DNA of 64,000 bases from JALYOK01 sp963840785 (GCA_963840785.1 CAWJAF010000003.1:434001-498000); one strand, 5' to 3'. Shown: positions 9,354 to 20,234, counted from the first letter of the stretch. Numbers and translations: made by a program. The notes: generated from the sequence alone by a model not told the origin.

Positions 9354-10658
9354 ATGACAAGTCGATTCTTTTATTTGCTATGCGGCATCGCTTTGATTTC
9401 TGCGACCGCGTTCGCCGACGAGTGCAATTTTTATGCGAAGACCGGCGCCAAGGTTAGCCCACGCAGCGGCGAATGCAGCATCGACGGCAAACCCGGAGAT
9501 GGTGACGAAAAGAAAGACCGGCCTGGAGCGTTGCGTTCACCGCGAAGACAAACGCGTGCTTTCGGAAATAAATTGGAAAGACGGTAAGCGCAACGGTGCG
9601 GCGTTTTATCACGATTACAACGATCGGCGCATCGTCGCGACCTTTAAAGACGATCGCGCCGAGGGCCCGGCGCAGGTGTTTTCTAAGGAAAATAAATTGC
9701 TCTGCGATATGAAATTCGCCACCGGCAGCGTCGTCGGCGCCGTGCGCGAACTCTATCCCAGTGGAAAATTGAAAGCCGGACGCGAAATCGTCGGCGAGCG
9801 CGAAGGCGATGGGCATATCGAATTACTGGAAAACGGCAAACTCACGACGTTGCGTTGCGCCAAGCAATCGATGGTGCCGGAAGATATCGCGCCGTGCGGA
9901 TTCGATGGCAAGGTTTCGCGCGTGCAGCTGCCAGCCAAGACGGCAAGCCGATTCGCAATGTTGGCTATTGGCAAAGCGGCAAGCTGACAAAAGTGGAAAC
10001 CGTCGATCGCAAAGGCTCAGCGATGACACGCAGCTACCCGCAGCCTGGCGAAGACGACACCTACGATACGGAAATTTTGCATCAGAACGGCAAAGTGTTT
10101 CGCGCCTACGCCACGAAGAAAAACCGGCTTGAAGGACCGTTTCGCGAAGATTCCGAAGAAGGCACGTTGCTACTGGAAACCATTTATGAAAAAGAGCGCC
10201 AGATCAGCCAGCAACAGTTTTACATGAATGGAAAATTGAAGCGCGAAGTGAAGAAATCACAACAGGCCAAACTGCTCGACGTACAGGAGTTTTGGGATAA
10301 CGGCAAATTAAAAACCGCAGGGACATTCGTGGAGAGCCAATACCAGCGAGGCTCTTGGGATGATCTGGCTGAAGAAGGCCTGGTGAAGCGCTTCTCCAAA
10401 GACGGCCAATTGTCTGAAGAAACCGGTTACCGAGACGGCCGCTTGGACGGCGAGCAAAAATACTATTTTGCCAACGGCAAACTTGCCGTCGAACGGCGTT
10501 ACGCGAAAGACCAAATTCGCATGCTGAAATGCTACGACCCGTCCGGCAAGCTGGAACTAAGCGAAGAATATTTCGAAGACGGCTCGCTTAAATCGGGAGG
10601 TAACGAAATGAGCGAGAAGGAGCTAGAGGCGAAAGGCATTTGTCGAGTCGATCGATAA
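9354..10658 (+). CDS. Secreted MORN-variant (YwqK-like) repeat protein (two frameshifts)
   Basis: Starts at 9354 after GGAGA with a signal peptide (FFYLLCGIALISATAFA). The mature protein consists of repeated strand pairs: INWKDGKRNGAAFYHDYN, LYPSGKLKAGREI, FWDNGKLKTAGTF, YRDGRLDGEQKYYFANGKL and YFEDGSLKSGG. This is the MORN-repeat variant found in YwqK-type proteins. Frames change near 9515 and 9935; joined, they give about 434 residues. YwqK is annotated as an antitoxin in some databases, but here the protein is exported and no toxin gene is adjacent, so an envelope scaffold or interaction role is more plausible. Confidence 0.7.
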
Positions 10659-10807
10659 GCGGGGAGTTTCATTTTCCTGCTAACAGGTTGTATAAATATT
10701 CGATCGCACACGAAGGTAACAACAAGAATGATGGCCTGCTCTCGATTGACTCGCTACGCGGTAAGGCATAATTTTCGTCGGTTAACTAATCAACAGATTG
10801 TTCACGT

Positions 10808-11698
10808 ATGACAACAATGCGCCTTCCCGAATTACGACGCTCGACCTTGTTCGTCGCCGGTGCCGATGCGAATCTGCACGCGCAATCTTTGCGCGCACGG
10901 CCGGACATGCTGATTCAAGATTTAGAGGATGGAACACCTGCGCAGTTGCGGCAAGCCGCGCGGCAGTGTTCCGCCGCGCTTTTCGCCGAGGCGAAGCGCC
11001 ACGGCATAGTCGCCGCGGTACGCATCAATATGCTGGAGAACATCGGCCGCGAAGATCTTGCCGCAGTGATGGCGGCGCAACCGCAAGTAGTGTTTTTGCC
11101 GAAATGTGCGAGCGGCGCGCAGGTAGCGGTGCTGGCGCGGGAACTCGATCGCTTGGAGGCAGAGCATCGCTTGCCGCTTGGCGCGATCGAAATCGTCCCC
11201 AACGCCGAGACCGCGGCGGGTGTGATGAATCTAAAGGAAATCGCACAGGCCAGCACGCGAGTGAAAAGCGCGCTGCTCGGCACGGAAGATTTAGCGGCGG
11301 ACTTAATGGCAGAGCGCAGCGTCGAAGCCGAAGAACTTGCCTACGCACGCGGACGTTTTTTGTTGGAATGTCGCGCGCTCGGCATCGAGCCAATCGACGC
11401 GCCCTTCACGTTTGCCGACGCTCAAGCTTGTGAGCGCGAAGCGCGCCGCTCCAGAAAATTGGGCTACCGCAGCAAGAGCGTGGTGTTGCCCGATCATGTT
11501 GCGGTGATTCACGGGGTGTTCACGCCAAGCGAAGCGGAATTAGCGCATGCGCGTGAGACAGTGCAAGCGTTCGAGCAAGCGCGCGCAGAAGGAAAAGATC
11601 GCTCGCTTGTAGCCGGATTATGGATCGAGCCGCCGACCTATATGAATGCGAAACGATTGCTGGAGCGTGCGAATCAACTTGCTGAGGCTTCGCGGTAG
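10808..11698 (+). CDS. HpcH/HpaI aldolase / citrate lyase beta-subunit-like (CitE-like) enzyme
   Basis: An intact 296-residue TIM-barrel protein of the CitE/malyl-CoA lyase superfamily. It begins RRSTLFVAGADANLHAQS, like the CitE N-terminus RS.LFVPG. The metal and acyl-CoA region includes MLIQDLEDGTP, VRINMLEN, FLPKCASG, AIEIVPNAETAAGV and LLGTEDLAADL. The conserved acidic residues in DLEDG and GTEDL fit Mg2+ binding. No citF or citD partners are adjacent, so it is probably a stand-alone CoA-ester lyase or thioesterase, not a citrate lyase subunit. The ATG at 10808 lacks a strong ribosome site; an ATG at 10817 is an alternative. Confidence 0.82.
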   Translation: MTTMRLPELRRSTLFVAGADANLHAQSLRARPDMLIQDLEDGTPAQLRQAARQCSAALFAEAKRHGIVAAVRINMLENIGREDLAAVMAAQPQVVFLPKCASGAQVAVLARELDRLEAEHRLPLGAIEIVPNAETAAGVMNLKEIAQASTRVKSALLGTEDLAADLMAERSVEAEELAYARGRFLLECRALGIEPIDAPFTFADAQACEREARRSRKLGYRSKSVVLPDHVAVIHGVFTPSEAELAHARETVQAFEQARAEGKDRSLVAGLWIEPPTYMNAKRLLERANQLAEASR

Positions 11699-11705
11699 AG
11701 GGAAT

Positions 11706-11749
11706 CCCCTCGCCCCGCTTGCGGGGAAAGGGTTAGGGTGAGGGGCGAG
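11706..11749. repeat. REP-like palindromic repeat, copy 1
   Basis: A GC-rich imperfect palindrome containing AGGGTTAGGGTGAGGGG lies between the convergent CitE-like and methyltransferase genes. A second copy is inside the mod gene at 43595-43639. This type of element is common in beta- and gammaproteobacterial genomes. Confidence 0.65.
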
Positions 11750-11770
11750 CCGTCACTTATTTTACGATCC

Positions 11771-12616
11771 TCAATAGATGCGCTTTCGCGCAACGATGCG
11801 CGCCCCGCCAAGCTTTCCGGTGACAAAACAATCCGACAAAAAACTATACATGCTGTCCCATTCCTGAAATCGCGCTTCACCGAATTTCGCAATCGTAGTG
11901 TCACGCAGACCGCGATACATTTCCAAGCGCTTTACCAAAACGTCCGTCCAAAACGTCGATAGGTCCTCGTTGCTTTCGACACTAAAACCGCTACGCGCAA
12001 GGAGTTCCAAATAATTGGAAACCGGCGCGATGCCCGGCGCTTGCATCTCGCTCGCCATGCGCGACTCTTCAGCGTTGGTCAACGCAACGCGCAATACAAC
12101 GTCGGTAAAGGCAAGCACGCCATTCGGTTTGACCACCCGTGCGCATTGCGCGATCAAGGCTGCTTTATCGGGGATATGTAGCCAAGCTTCTTGGCTGATG
12201 ACTCGATCGTAGCTACAGTCCGGCAAGGGCATCTTAGTGGCGTCGCCATGCACGAAATCAACTAGCGAATCCAAGCCCACGCGCTGAGTTAAACGGCGCG
12301 CGGCGTCGACACGGCTTCGCGTGAAATCCAAGCCGGTGACACGGCAGCCGATTCGATGCGCGAGCCAACGCGCCGGGCCGCCCATGCCACTGCACACATC
12401 GAGCACGTGATGTTCGCGAACGATACCGGCGCGCGCCGCGAGGGCGTCGACGACGTCCACGCCGCCGTAGTGATCTTGATCGAAATCCTTTAGTTCGTCT
12501 TGCGTCAACGCGGCAAGGTTCGCGCCACGGGCGGCGAGCTTGGCGAGGATTTCGTCTTCGTTAATGGGGTGAGTGTCGTAGTAACGAATCACGTCGTCAC
12601 GTTGGGTTGCGGTCAT
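11771..12616 (-). CDS. SAM-dependent class I methyltransferase
   Basis: An intact 281-residue protein. Rossmann motif I is HVLDVCSGMGGPARWLA, then VTGLDFTRSRVDAA (acidic end of beta 2), DFVHGDATKMPLPDCSYD (motif II) and the post-motif ISQEAWLHIPDKAALI. ALIAQCARVVKPNGVLAFTD is the motif III loop. The layout resembles the small-molecule N-methyltransferases related to sarcosine/dimethylglycine methyltransferase, but the substrate cannot be assigned. It converges with the CitE-like gene. Confidence 0.82.
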   Translation of the reverse strand: MTATQRDDVIRYYDTHPINEDEILAKLAARGANLAALTQDELKDFDQDHYGGVDVVDALAARAGIVREHHVLDVCSGMGGPARWLAHRIGCRVTGLDFTRSRVDAARRLTQRVGLDSLVDFVHGDATKMPLPDCSYDRVISQEAWLHIPDKAALIAQCARVVKPNGVLAFTDVVLRVALTNAEESRMASEMQAPGIAPVSNYLELLARSGFSVESNEDLSTFWTDVLVKRLEMYRGLRDTTIAKFGEARFQEWDSMYSFLSDCFVTGKLGGARIVARKRIY

Positions 12617-12904
12617 GGCAAATTAATACGAAATGTCGAATCGCGAATTGTAACGACAACCTGGCAATCGGCGCGAACAATCGACGGTAGGCGACGTAAT
12701 CTAAGAACATCGCGCGGATTCGCGATCAGTGTGGTTCGTTCGGTTTACTTCGGCGGGATCAGCTGTAAACAGATTGTCACACTCGGCTGATTAAATTCCG
12801 GTGCACTCGTTGCTGTCGTTGATACGCAGCGGTCGTTTGTTGCTGTCTGAATTATTTTTGGCAGCAGGCAGATTTATCCGAACTAACTTTTGAAAAGGTG
12901 AACT

Positions 12905-13531
12905 ATGAACCATTCATTTCGTCGTACAAAAATCGCCGCCGCCATCGGCCTATTGCTCGCCGGCTCTTCCGTGTTTGCCGATGACGACATTCGCTTCTCA
13001 GACTTCACACCACTCGCCGCGTCAGCCGGCCCGACAGCAGACGAAAGCAAGCCGATCAATTTTGGCAATTCCAAATTTGTGCAAAAGTCGATCATCGATC
13101 GCCAGTCTCAGTTGGCGGCCAACAAGCCGAACACCGGTAATTTTGATATGAACACAGTGAATGAATCCGGTCGCAATAAAGGCCGTTACTTGTTTACCGT
13201 ATTCGAAACGGGTTCCGCTGGCGTGCAGCGTCACGACCGTAAAACCGGCGTGACTGAAACCATTTGGCAAAGCCCCGGTGTGGCGCCCGCGCTGAACTCA
13301 CACGTGGCTTTCGATGCCTCCTATTGGACACCTTGGGGCACATTCATCACCGCCGAGGAATCCTGGACGGCCGGCGGTAGCATTTACGGTCGCTTGTACG
13401 AATTGAAGAACGCGATCTCCGCACCCGGCATCTTGAACGGCGGCAACAACAGCGGCGCGCAGTTCGTTCACCAGAACGTCATACCGCGCACGTCGCATGA
13501 AGGTATTCAGTTCGATAAAGCCGGCAATATG
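12905..13531 (+). pseudogene. PhoX-like alkaline phosphatase, truncated by an IS element
   Basis: The 5' part of a secreted phosphatase-like gene. A signal peptide (AAAIGLLLAGSSVFA) is followed by DDIRFSDFTPLAAS, FETGSAGVQRHDRKTG, VAFDASYWTPWGTFITAEES and QNVIPRTSHEGIQFDKAGNM. The TPWGT.ITAEE and EG..FDK.GNMY segments are typical of PhoX/DUF839 calcium-dependent phosphatases. The frame stops inside the IS terminal repeat after GNM, where family members continue with YFIDE. More than half of the protein is missing and no remainder is found on the other side of the IS. Confidence 0.78.
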
Positions 13532-15173
13532 TAGTCGACCCTGCAAAATTCAATTTCACGCATAACGCGTACGAATTGCCAAGGCTGATCGAGAAACATT
13601 AGCCGTACGCATTTTTGCCGAACCGGATCGTCGCATCTCGGTAAACCAAGACACAAGAAACGCGAACGCAAAAAGGCCACGCAGGCCCAAACGCATAATT
13701 GCACGCATCAACCAGCGAATGTTGTAGCCGGTCGCGCAACTGATCGCATGTAGTGCATCACCGATGCTGCCTTTGAGATAGCAGCGAATCATTCGATTAT
13801 CGTGCTTGACGTGCCCGATCGCAGGCTCAATGGCCTGACGACGCTTGAGTTGCTTCTTTTGACGTTCACTCATCGATTTGATACGTCCTCGGTGTACCAC
13901 CTCAACACCAGGATTGTCGGCATCCACACCGCGGTAACCCAAATCCACGAACGCCTGTTTGACTTCACTGCCCGTGCTCTTGATTAAGTCATTCGACTGG
14001 CTGATCTGCGCTGCCAGGGTGTGTCCATCATACGGATTGCCGACAAAGCGTTTGGCACCCACCATCAGTCCTTGTTTATGCGTCACGGCCAGACTGACTT
14101 TAACCCCGAACTCGTAGCGGATTCTGGCTTTGCCTTTACTGATGCATTCCACCTCCGGTGCGTGCAATGCATAGAGTTTGTTTTTGTCCTTAGGTTGTTG
14201 GGTGCGGATTCGATCCGCGCGCTCCAGCAGTGTGTACAGCGCAGCCAACGTACTAGGCGTTGCAGCCGAAGTGATGGCGCCCGCGCTCAATCGGCTACGC
14301 ACTTCTCGGATCAATTTGCCGATGATGGTGCGCTGTCGCTTCACGGTACGGTGGAGGCGTTTAAACTGCTTGGCGTGGGCGTAGCCCCCGGCTTTGCGTT
14401 TAAGCGCCTTGCCTTCCTTAGCGAAGCTCTGGCGCAGCGCAATTCCACAACGTTTAGCGTGTGCCACGATCTTATGTCTGGCGATCTCCAACAGTCGTGA
14501 ATCCACTGGGTAGGCAATGGCTTTCTCTTGCACGGTGCTGTCGACAATAATCCGTTCGAACTCAGTCGGTTTGATGGCTTTGCTGGCGACGGCCGTGTCG
14601 ATGGTGGCTGCCAATATTGGTTCCATCCCCGCTTCGCCAATGGCGCTTCGGAAGCGCCCAATCTGCGTAGCATCACACGGCACGCGTGGTTCGTAATAGT
14701 CCATACCACTGAAGTATTGCCACACGACGTTCTCGGCCCAGCGCTCACACGTTTCTTCGTCGCTTAAGTTGAAGGCGTGCTTGAGATAAAGCAACGAACA
14801 CATGAGCCGGATCGGTAACCGCGAACGACCGGCATGGCTCACACCGACCGCAACCAGAACACCGCCCGAACCAAACCAATCTTCGCCTTCCGGTAACACG
14901 CCGTCGCGCGCTTGACGTCGCCAGATCGGGGCGAGTTCGGATTCAAGTCGCGACCACGGCAACCGGGTTGCCAACACCGCCAGCGGATGTCGTAAATCGA
15001 TCATCGCATCTAGCCGCGAACGGAAAAAATCTACGGTCTGCGCCATCCACTCACCCCCCAAAAACTCACAGAAATAACATCAAAATTGTGATCTTCCTGT
15101 GAGTTTCACGCCAGCAATTTCAACCGCAAACCATTACGCCGTCTATGTTGTGGGGTTTTTGCAGGGACGACTA
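13532..15173 (-). mobile_element. IS5-type insertion sequence
   Basis: The ends carry a matching inverted repeat: TAGTCGACCCTGCAAAA at the left and TAGTCGTCCCTGCAAAA at the right, read inward, with one mismatch. The element is about 1.64 kb with one intact transposase. No flanking direct repeat is visible, and the two flanks belong to unrelated genes. This implies a deletion or recombination at the element after insertion. Confidence 0.8.
13556..15046 (-). CDS. IS5-family DDE transposase
   Basis: About 496 residues, intact. The start at 15046 gives MAQTVDFFRSRLDAMIDLRH and has GGTGAG upstream; a TTG 15 bases earlier is an alternative. The N-terminal domain contains LMCSLLYLKHAFNLSDEETCERWAEN. 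The DDE core is FERIIVDSTVQEKAI (first D), AFVDLGYRGVD (second D) and RRQAIEPAIGHVKHDNRM (E). It copies or moves the surrounding element. The exact subgroup (IS5 versus IS1182-like) is unresolved. Confidence 0.88.
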   Translation of the reverse strand: MAQTVDFFRSRLDAMIDLRHPLAVLATRLPWSRLESELAPIWRRQARDGVLPEGEDWFGSGGVLVAVGVSHAGRSRLPIRLMCSLLYLKHAFNLSDEETCERWAENVVWQYFSGMDYYEPRVPCDATQIGRFRSAIGEAGMEPILAATIDTAVASKAIKPTEFERIIVDSTVQEKAIAYPVDSRLLEIARHKIVAHAKRCGIALRQSFAKEGKALKRKAGGYAHAKQFKRLHRTVKRQRTIIGKLIREVRSRLSAGAITSAATPSTLAALYTLLERADRIRTQQPKDKNKLYALHAPEVECISKGKARIRYEFGVKVSLAVTHKQGLMVGAKRFVGNPYDGHTLAAQISQSNDLIKSTGSEVKQAFVDLGYRGVDADNPGVEVVHRGRIKSMSERQKKQLKRRQAIEPAIGHVKHDNRMIRCYLKGSIGDALHAISCATGYNIRWLMRAIMRLGLRGLFAFAFLVSWFTEMRRSGSAKMRTANVSRSALAIRTRYA

Positions 15174-16014
15174 TCTATGGAGATAATACCAACGGATTTC
15201 CCCGTACCGGCAGGCAGCAAAACTTCACTGACGGAACCAGATACGTAGCTGAGAAACTGCAGCGGTCGCCATCCAATATCGTATGATTTTCGAATCGCTT
15301 GCGCGGCGGCTTTTGGATACGCGAAGTTAAGGAAAGTATCGGCACCCGCACCGCGTAGCGAAATAATCTGTGAATCTACTTTGGGGTCCTGAAGCTCGTA
15401 GCTTTGTGTAGCTACGAGCATTTCTTTTACCCGATTACCTAAACCGTCGCGCAGTCCTTTCACCAACTCCTTGCCGAAATCGTCATTAAGGAACAAAACT
15501 CCGATTTTCGCCTTAGGGTGGTGTTGTAAGATGTACTTCGCGTAAAGCTTGCCTTCGATGTAGTTTGTTTGATGAAACCCCATGGTCCACGGATAGTGCT
15601 TCCAATCGCCAAATTTAGCGTCCCCGGCCCCGACAAAAAGTTGAGGAACTTTTTGTTTGTTTAGATACTTCTGAATTGCCGCATTCGTCGGTGTTCCCTG
15701 AGGATTAAAGATTAGAAGTACGCGTTCATGTTCGACTAGGCGCCGAACCTGTTCGACGGTTTTCGCCGGATTGTATGCATCGTCGAAACTGATGAATCTA
15801 ATCTTTCTGCCATTGACCCCACCTTCGGCGTTTATTTTGGCGAAGTAAGCGGTTGGGCGCGCGGGACCGTCGCGTAGCTAGAAGCTGGACCGCTGTAGGG
15901 CGAAGTGTTGCCGATCCGGATTTCGGTATCGCTCGCTCCAGCGTCGTAGCGCTTTTGCGCACTGGCACTATGACCAATTAACAGTATCAAGGCTAGAACA
16001 AGTGACTTTCGCAT
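15174..16014 (-). pseudogene. ABC transporter branched-chain amino-acid-type substrate-binding protein, truncated by IS
   Basis: The signal peptide (MRKSLVLALILLIGHSASAQ) is followed by DTEIRIGNTSPYSGPASSYA, then, after one frame change near 15860, KINAEGGVNGRKIRFISFDD, VRRLVEHERVLLIFNPQGTPTN and HHPKAKIGVLFLNDDFGKEL. These are hallmarks of LivJ-type periplasmic receptors (Peripla_BP_6). The frame ends at the IS boundary after about 280 residues instead of ~380-400, so the C-terminal lobe is incomplete. No permease or ATPase genes are nearby. The gene ends 2 bases after the start of 16017's intergenic region and probably once formed an operon with the hydrolase upstream. Confidence 0.75.
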
Positions 16015-16016
16015 TT

Positions 16017-16979
16017 TTATCCACCTGAATTGTGATTGAGGAAGTTCAAGACGATCTCATTAAAGCGATCCGGTGTTACGAAATGGGCTGCGTGTGGCGC
16101 ACCTTCGGCCATCGCGCGAGTGATGTTGGGGACGCACTCGGCGAACTTATCTCCAATGATTCGAAATGCCGGCAAACTGATACTACCTTCAAGAAGTAAG
16201 GTTGGCGCACTTATGTTGCGCGCATCCTCGAAACTAAATGGGGAATAGAAAATGTCGGCGCACTTTAATTCTGCTTTCAACTCTGGCACATTGTCCAACA
16301 TCACGATTCGCATCTCCGGCGACAGGCGCTCGTAGGTACCGGCGCCAAGTACACCATCCGTATATAAGCGAATTGCCTCCGCTGGATCTCCTGCAGCCAA
16401 GGCTTTCATTGCCGGTTGTTCAATCTTTACCGATAATTCATCTAACGCTGCCTTGCCACCCTCCAAGGACAGCAGCCAATGTGCCCAATCTGGCTCATCG
16501 ACGACGAGCGTTCGCGTAACCTCAGGATAGTGCCTTGCGCAATGCGCTGCAATTGACGCGCCGCTTGATTGGCCAATGATATGCGCCGGGCCAAAGTCCA
16601 GGGCACCGATAAATGCAGCAAGATCGGCTGCGTGAAGTCCGGTTGAGTAGTCTGAGCCGTCACCGCTCCAAACGTTAGGATAATGGTAACGCCGGCTATA
16701 TGAAATTACGCGATGGCGTTCAGAGAACGATTCAAACTGATAGCCCCACGTTCGGTAGTCGCCAATTGATCCGTGCACAAAGACGACCGGTTCGCCTTCA
16801 CCAAACTCAAAATAGTGAAATTCTGCGCCATTGGCCTGAACTGTTTTGGTCGGCAAATCATAAGGTCTTTCCGGAAGTTGTTGGCCCGCGTTGGCGATCT
16901 GTTCCAAAAAGCTGCCGGTGACAAGTCCGGGCATGCTGATATAAAGCCCTCTTACTTTCTCCCTAATTCGTTCTCGCAT
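16017..16979 (-). CDS. Alpha/beta hydrolase
   Basis: An intact 320-residue enzyme. The oxyanion loop is VVFVHGSIGDYRTWG and the nucleophile elbow is HIIGQSSGASIAAHC, with the Ser in GQSSG. The catalytic His is probably in GAPHAAHFVTPD, and the acid before it is probably in the 250-280 region. No signal peptide is visible. It lies directly upstream of the binding-protein gene (2-base gap) and directly downstream of the large ATPase/BTAD regulator, all on the minus strand, so the regulator may control it. The substrate is unknown. Confidence 0.82.
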   Translation of the reverse strand: MRERIREKVRGLYISMPGLVTGSFLEQIANAGQQLPERPYDLPTKTVQANGAEFHYFEFGEGEPVVFVHGSIGDYRTWGYQFESFSERHRVISYSRRYHYPNVWSGDGSDYSTGLHAADLAAFIGALDFGPAHIIGQSSGASIAAHCARHYPEVTRTLVVDEPDWAHWLLSLEGGKAALDELSVKIEQPAMKALAAGDPAEAIRLYTDGVLGAGTYERLSPEMRIVMLDNVPELKAELKCADIFYSPFSFEDARNISAPTLLLEGSISLPAFRIIGDKFAECVPNITRAMAEGAPHAAHFVTPDRFNEIVLNFLNHNSGG

Positions 16980-16988
16980 GTTTCCTCC

Positions 16989-19900
16989 CTAACGTGAAGC
17001 GCCAAGATCAGCGACGCGCTGGCGCAATGCTTCGGTTCTAGGCGATGGACGCACGCCGAGCGTGATTGACAGCACCTCTTTGCAAAGCCGATAAGTTGAA
17101 TAGGCTTCCGCCGTCTTGCCTTGTTGTAAATAGCAATTCATCAGGTTGCAGTAGAGATCTTCGCTGAGTGGGTCGATTTCAATTCCGCGTCGATACAGCA
17201 ACAGCGCGCGTTCCCATGCGCCGTGTCGTTCTTCGGCCGTTCCAATAGATCCAACAGCATGCAAGAACTTGGCGCGCCAACGCTCGCGCGCCAACAACAT
17301 CCACGGTTCGTCCGACTCGCCGTCGAAGGCCGATCCCTTGTACAGTGCGAGGATCACATCGCCTTGCATGATCAGGTCATCGTCATTCATTGCGTCGATG
17401 TTTCCGCACAAAATATCTAACGACCACGCGTCGACCCAGCAAACTCTTTCGTTCAATCGCAACTTACCTTCAGATATGGTCACGGCATCGTCACGGCGAA
17501 ATAGTTTGCGTAACCGGTGCAGTGCCATTCGAAGTGCGCTTTCGCTCGCATCACCATCCGAATCGGGCCAAAGTGCTTCGATCAGTACTATCTGACTCAC
17601 TTCACGTGGGCCTTTGGCTATGAGCGCTTTAAGCAACTCAATCGGTTTCTTTTGCGCCTTGTTACCAAATACGAGCGGCGTGCCTTCGACCTCAATTGCA
17701 ACTTGGCCAAGCACCCGAATTCGGACATGCCACGGCCATACGTCAGAAGTTTCGCCCGTTGGGGGCAACAATCGATGAATTTGAATCAGGCGTTGTACAT
17801 AGTGAGGCTCGATGTTGTACTGCAACGCTTGAGCGCAAAGGCGAGCGAGGATATGAGGTGTCAACTGAAATCCATTGGTATATCCATGCGCACGAGCAAG
17901 CGCTAGGGCTCGTCCAATCGCGTTCTGGGCGATTGGTAACATACCAAGCTTGAGTTGGATATTTGCCTCAATGAGTAAATGATGCAATTCGATCTTAGGT
18001 GCTACGACATCGCGAACCAGGTTTCTGGCCGCGGCGAGATGGTCAACGCCTCCGCGGCATTTCCAGATTCGCATAGTGCAGTGGCTACCCAGGCGTGCGC
18101 TTCGAATTCGCATGCGCGATGGCCCGTATCGCGTGCCGAGCGTAGCATTCCTTCCGCGAACGCGAGTGCCCGGGCGTTGTCACGACGGCTTAATGCCATG
18201 GGTATGGCAATACTCAGGATATTTTGCTCTTCTTGTCGTCGGGTTGGATCTAGCGCTTCGACAAATGCGTCGATTTGATCAAGGCTAAATCCATTGGCTT
18301 TCGCCTCCATTAGATCGAGCATCCGCAGCAGCGCATGATTGGGAAGAATCCCTTGTGTAGATGCGATAGTCCGGACTTTCGAGAACAGGTCCTGTGCGTG
18401 ATCAAATGCGCCTTCGCAATAATAGTGGTTTGCTTCGGACAACAACCACCATAGCCGATTGAATGGTGTTAGTTCTTTTGCCTGCAAGAGTGGCCGAACA
18501 TAGCCGATCAGTAAGCGTGATTTTTCAGGCGCAAACCAATCGTAGTAGGTTACTAACAAACCAGCGGCGGCGACGGATTGGTTAACGTCCAAACCACGGG
18601 TAATCAGAGCCTGCACACGGTCGGCACACGGCGCGAGGAATGGATCGTTTGGGCGCCGGTAAGTTATTGCAATCTGCAACATGGAACAAACATGCAGCTC
18701 GGTTTCTGCGGTTGGGAAAACCACCTCGGCCTCGAGTAGTTCAATCAAAGCATCGATCCATGGATCGAGGTCATCGAACGCATCAAACTGGAAGTAATAG
18801 GTTTGTACAATGGCTGCTGCCGCCAACGCTTGTCCAAGCGCGTTGCGTTCTGCTAAGAAACGCTGGTAGGCTCGTTCCAATGTCGCGCGCGCCACTGCGG
18901 GATCGAGTACGCATTGTGACAGTCCCAGGCAATACAGCAACCGCGGCGTGACTTGAACGTACCAGGTCGGCAATGCTTGAACCCATCCTCGTAGTGTCTG
19001 TGATTGCCCACGGGCCAGCAGTGAGTTCGCCTCGAGCAAGATCAACCGCGCCGCAGCGACCCAATCGCCCGCGCTCGCGTAGAGCGGGATCGCGTGCGTC
19101 GCTTGACCGCGTGCCGCTAAATGCGCAGCCGCGCGTTGTTGTAATGATCGAAGTTCAATCGCGCCGATTTCCGTTCGCGCGTGGGCGTTGAGAAAACTCT
19201 TAAACAAGGCGTGATATCGGTAGGTTGGTTCGGTACTATTCGTAGCATCCACAAAAAGATGCCTTTGATTTAGCTCAGAAAGCACTTGCCAGGCCGACTT
19301 GTCGCCGGTTAGCGCCTCCGCGCTCTCGCGCGTGATGTGAGGCAGCAAGCTGGTACGTAGCAGGACATTTCTAGTCGCGGCGGGGAACTGCTGAAACACT
19401 TCGGTTGCAAGAAAATTAAACAATCCGTCGCGGCCTCCAGCCGAAATGCCGGGCATGAGTTGCCCACCACCTCGATAATGCTCAATGAGCATGCGCAAAC
19501 CAGCGACCCAGCCTGCCGATGTATCGTGCAATGCTCGTAGTTGCGTTTCGTCTAGGCCGCTGATTTCGTCGGCGGCTTCTCGCGTCTCGGTAAGATCGAA
19601 GCGCAATTCGTTCCAGTCTAGTATGCCCATGGTTTGGTGAATCAGTAGCGGCGCCAATTCTGGCGGTGGTTCGCTGCGACTTGTAATGATTAAGCGAACG
19701 CCGTCCGGTAGATCGGTAACTGCCTGATGCACGATAACGCCGATGGACTCGGCATCAAGTGCCAGTAACAATCCATCAATTACCAAAGTCGAACCAGCGC
19801 GGATTCGGGCGAAGAATAATGGCCAAAAGCGACGGCAGAATGCGCGCAAATCTGCGCGATATTCATCGCTTAAGACGGGTAAAGGGTTACGGCGCGACGG

Positions 19901-20152
19901 TATCGATTCCCCAAGGTTCTGAAAAAAAACCGCTGCGTCGGCGTCGCCGATTTCGGAGGTATACCAGATCGTTGGCAAATCGCGTGACTCAAGATAGCTT
20001 GCCACTAAGGTGGTCTTGCCGGCTCCCGGTGGACCGGCAACCCAGAGTAGCGGTCGTTCCCTCCATCGTTCTAACAGTGCGAACAACCGCTCACGGGCGA
20101 CGATCCCCTTTCGACTCCGCTTGTTCAACTTCCCGAATGTGCGTCGCGCCAT
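16989..20152 (-). CDS. Large ATP-dependent transcriptional regulator with BTAD domain (one frameshift)
   Basis: About 1,050 residues. The N-terminus is a MalT-like STAND ATPase: Walker A VAGPPGAGKTTLVASYL near residue 40, then LIITSRSEPPPELAPLL. The central region consists of TPR-like helices. The C-terminal third carries a winged-helix domain (RIRVLGQVAIEVEGTPLVFG, ESALRMALHRLRKLFRRDDA) and a bacterial transcriptional activator domain (LYRRGIEIDPLSEDLYCNLM). Frames switch once near 18050, where one base restores EAxDHLAAARNLVRD. It lies between two alpha/beta hydrolase genes and probably activates one or both in response to a small ligand. Confidence 0.82.
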
Positions 20153-20234
20153 TATTGCACCCGCGAGTTTTTGAATGTTGTCTTAGGAGTGTATTGAAAT
20201 CGTCGTGTTGAGTAAACGGATTAATCGATTCGCG

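Noticed and set aside
9354..10658. YwqK-type 'antitoxin' as part of a toxin-antitoxin pair
   Set aside because: The protein has a signal peptide, is over 400 residues long and has no adjacent toxin candidate; the label derives from the MORN-variant repeat only.
10808..11698. Citrate lyase beta subunit proper
   Set aside because: No citD, citF or citC/X/G neighbours; stand-alone CitE-like proteins usually have other functions.
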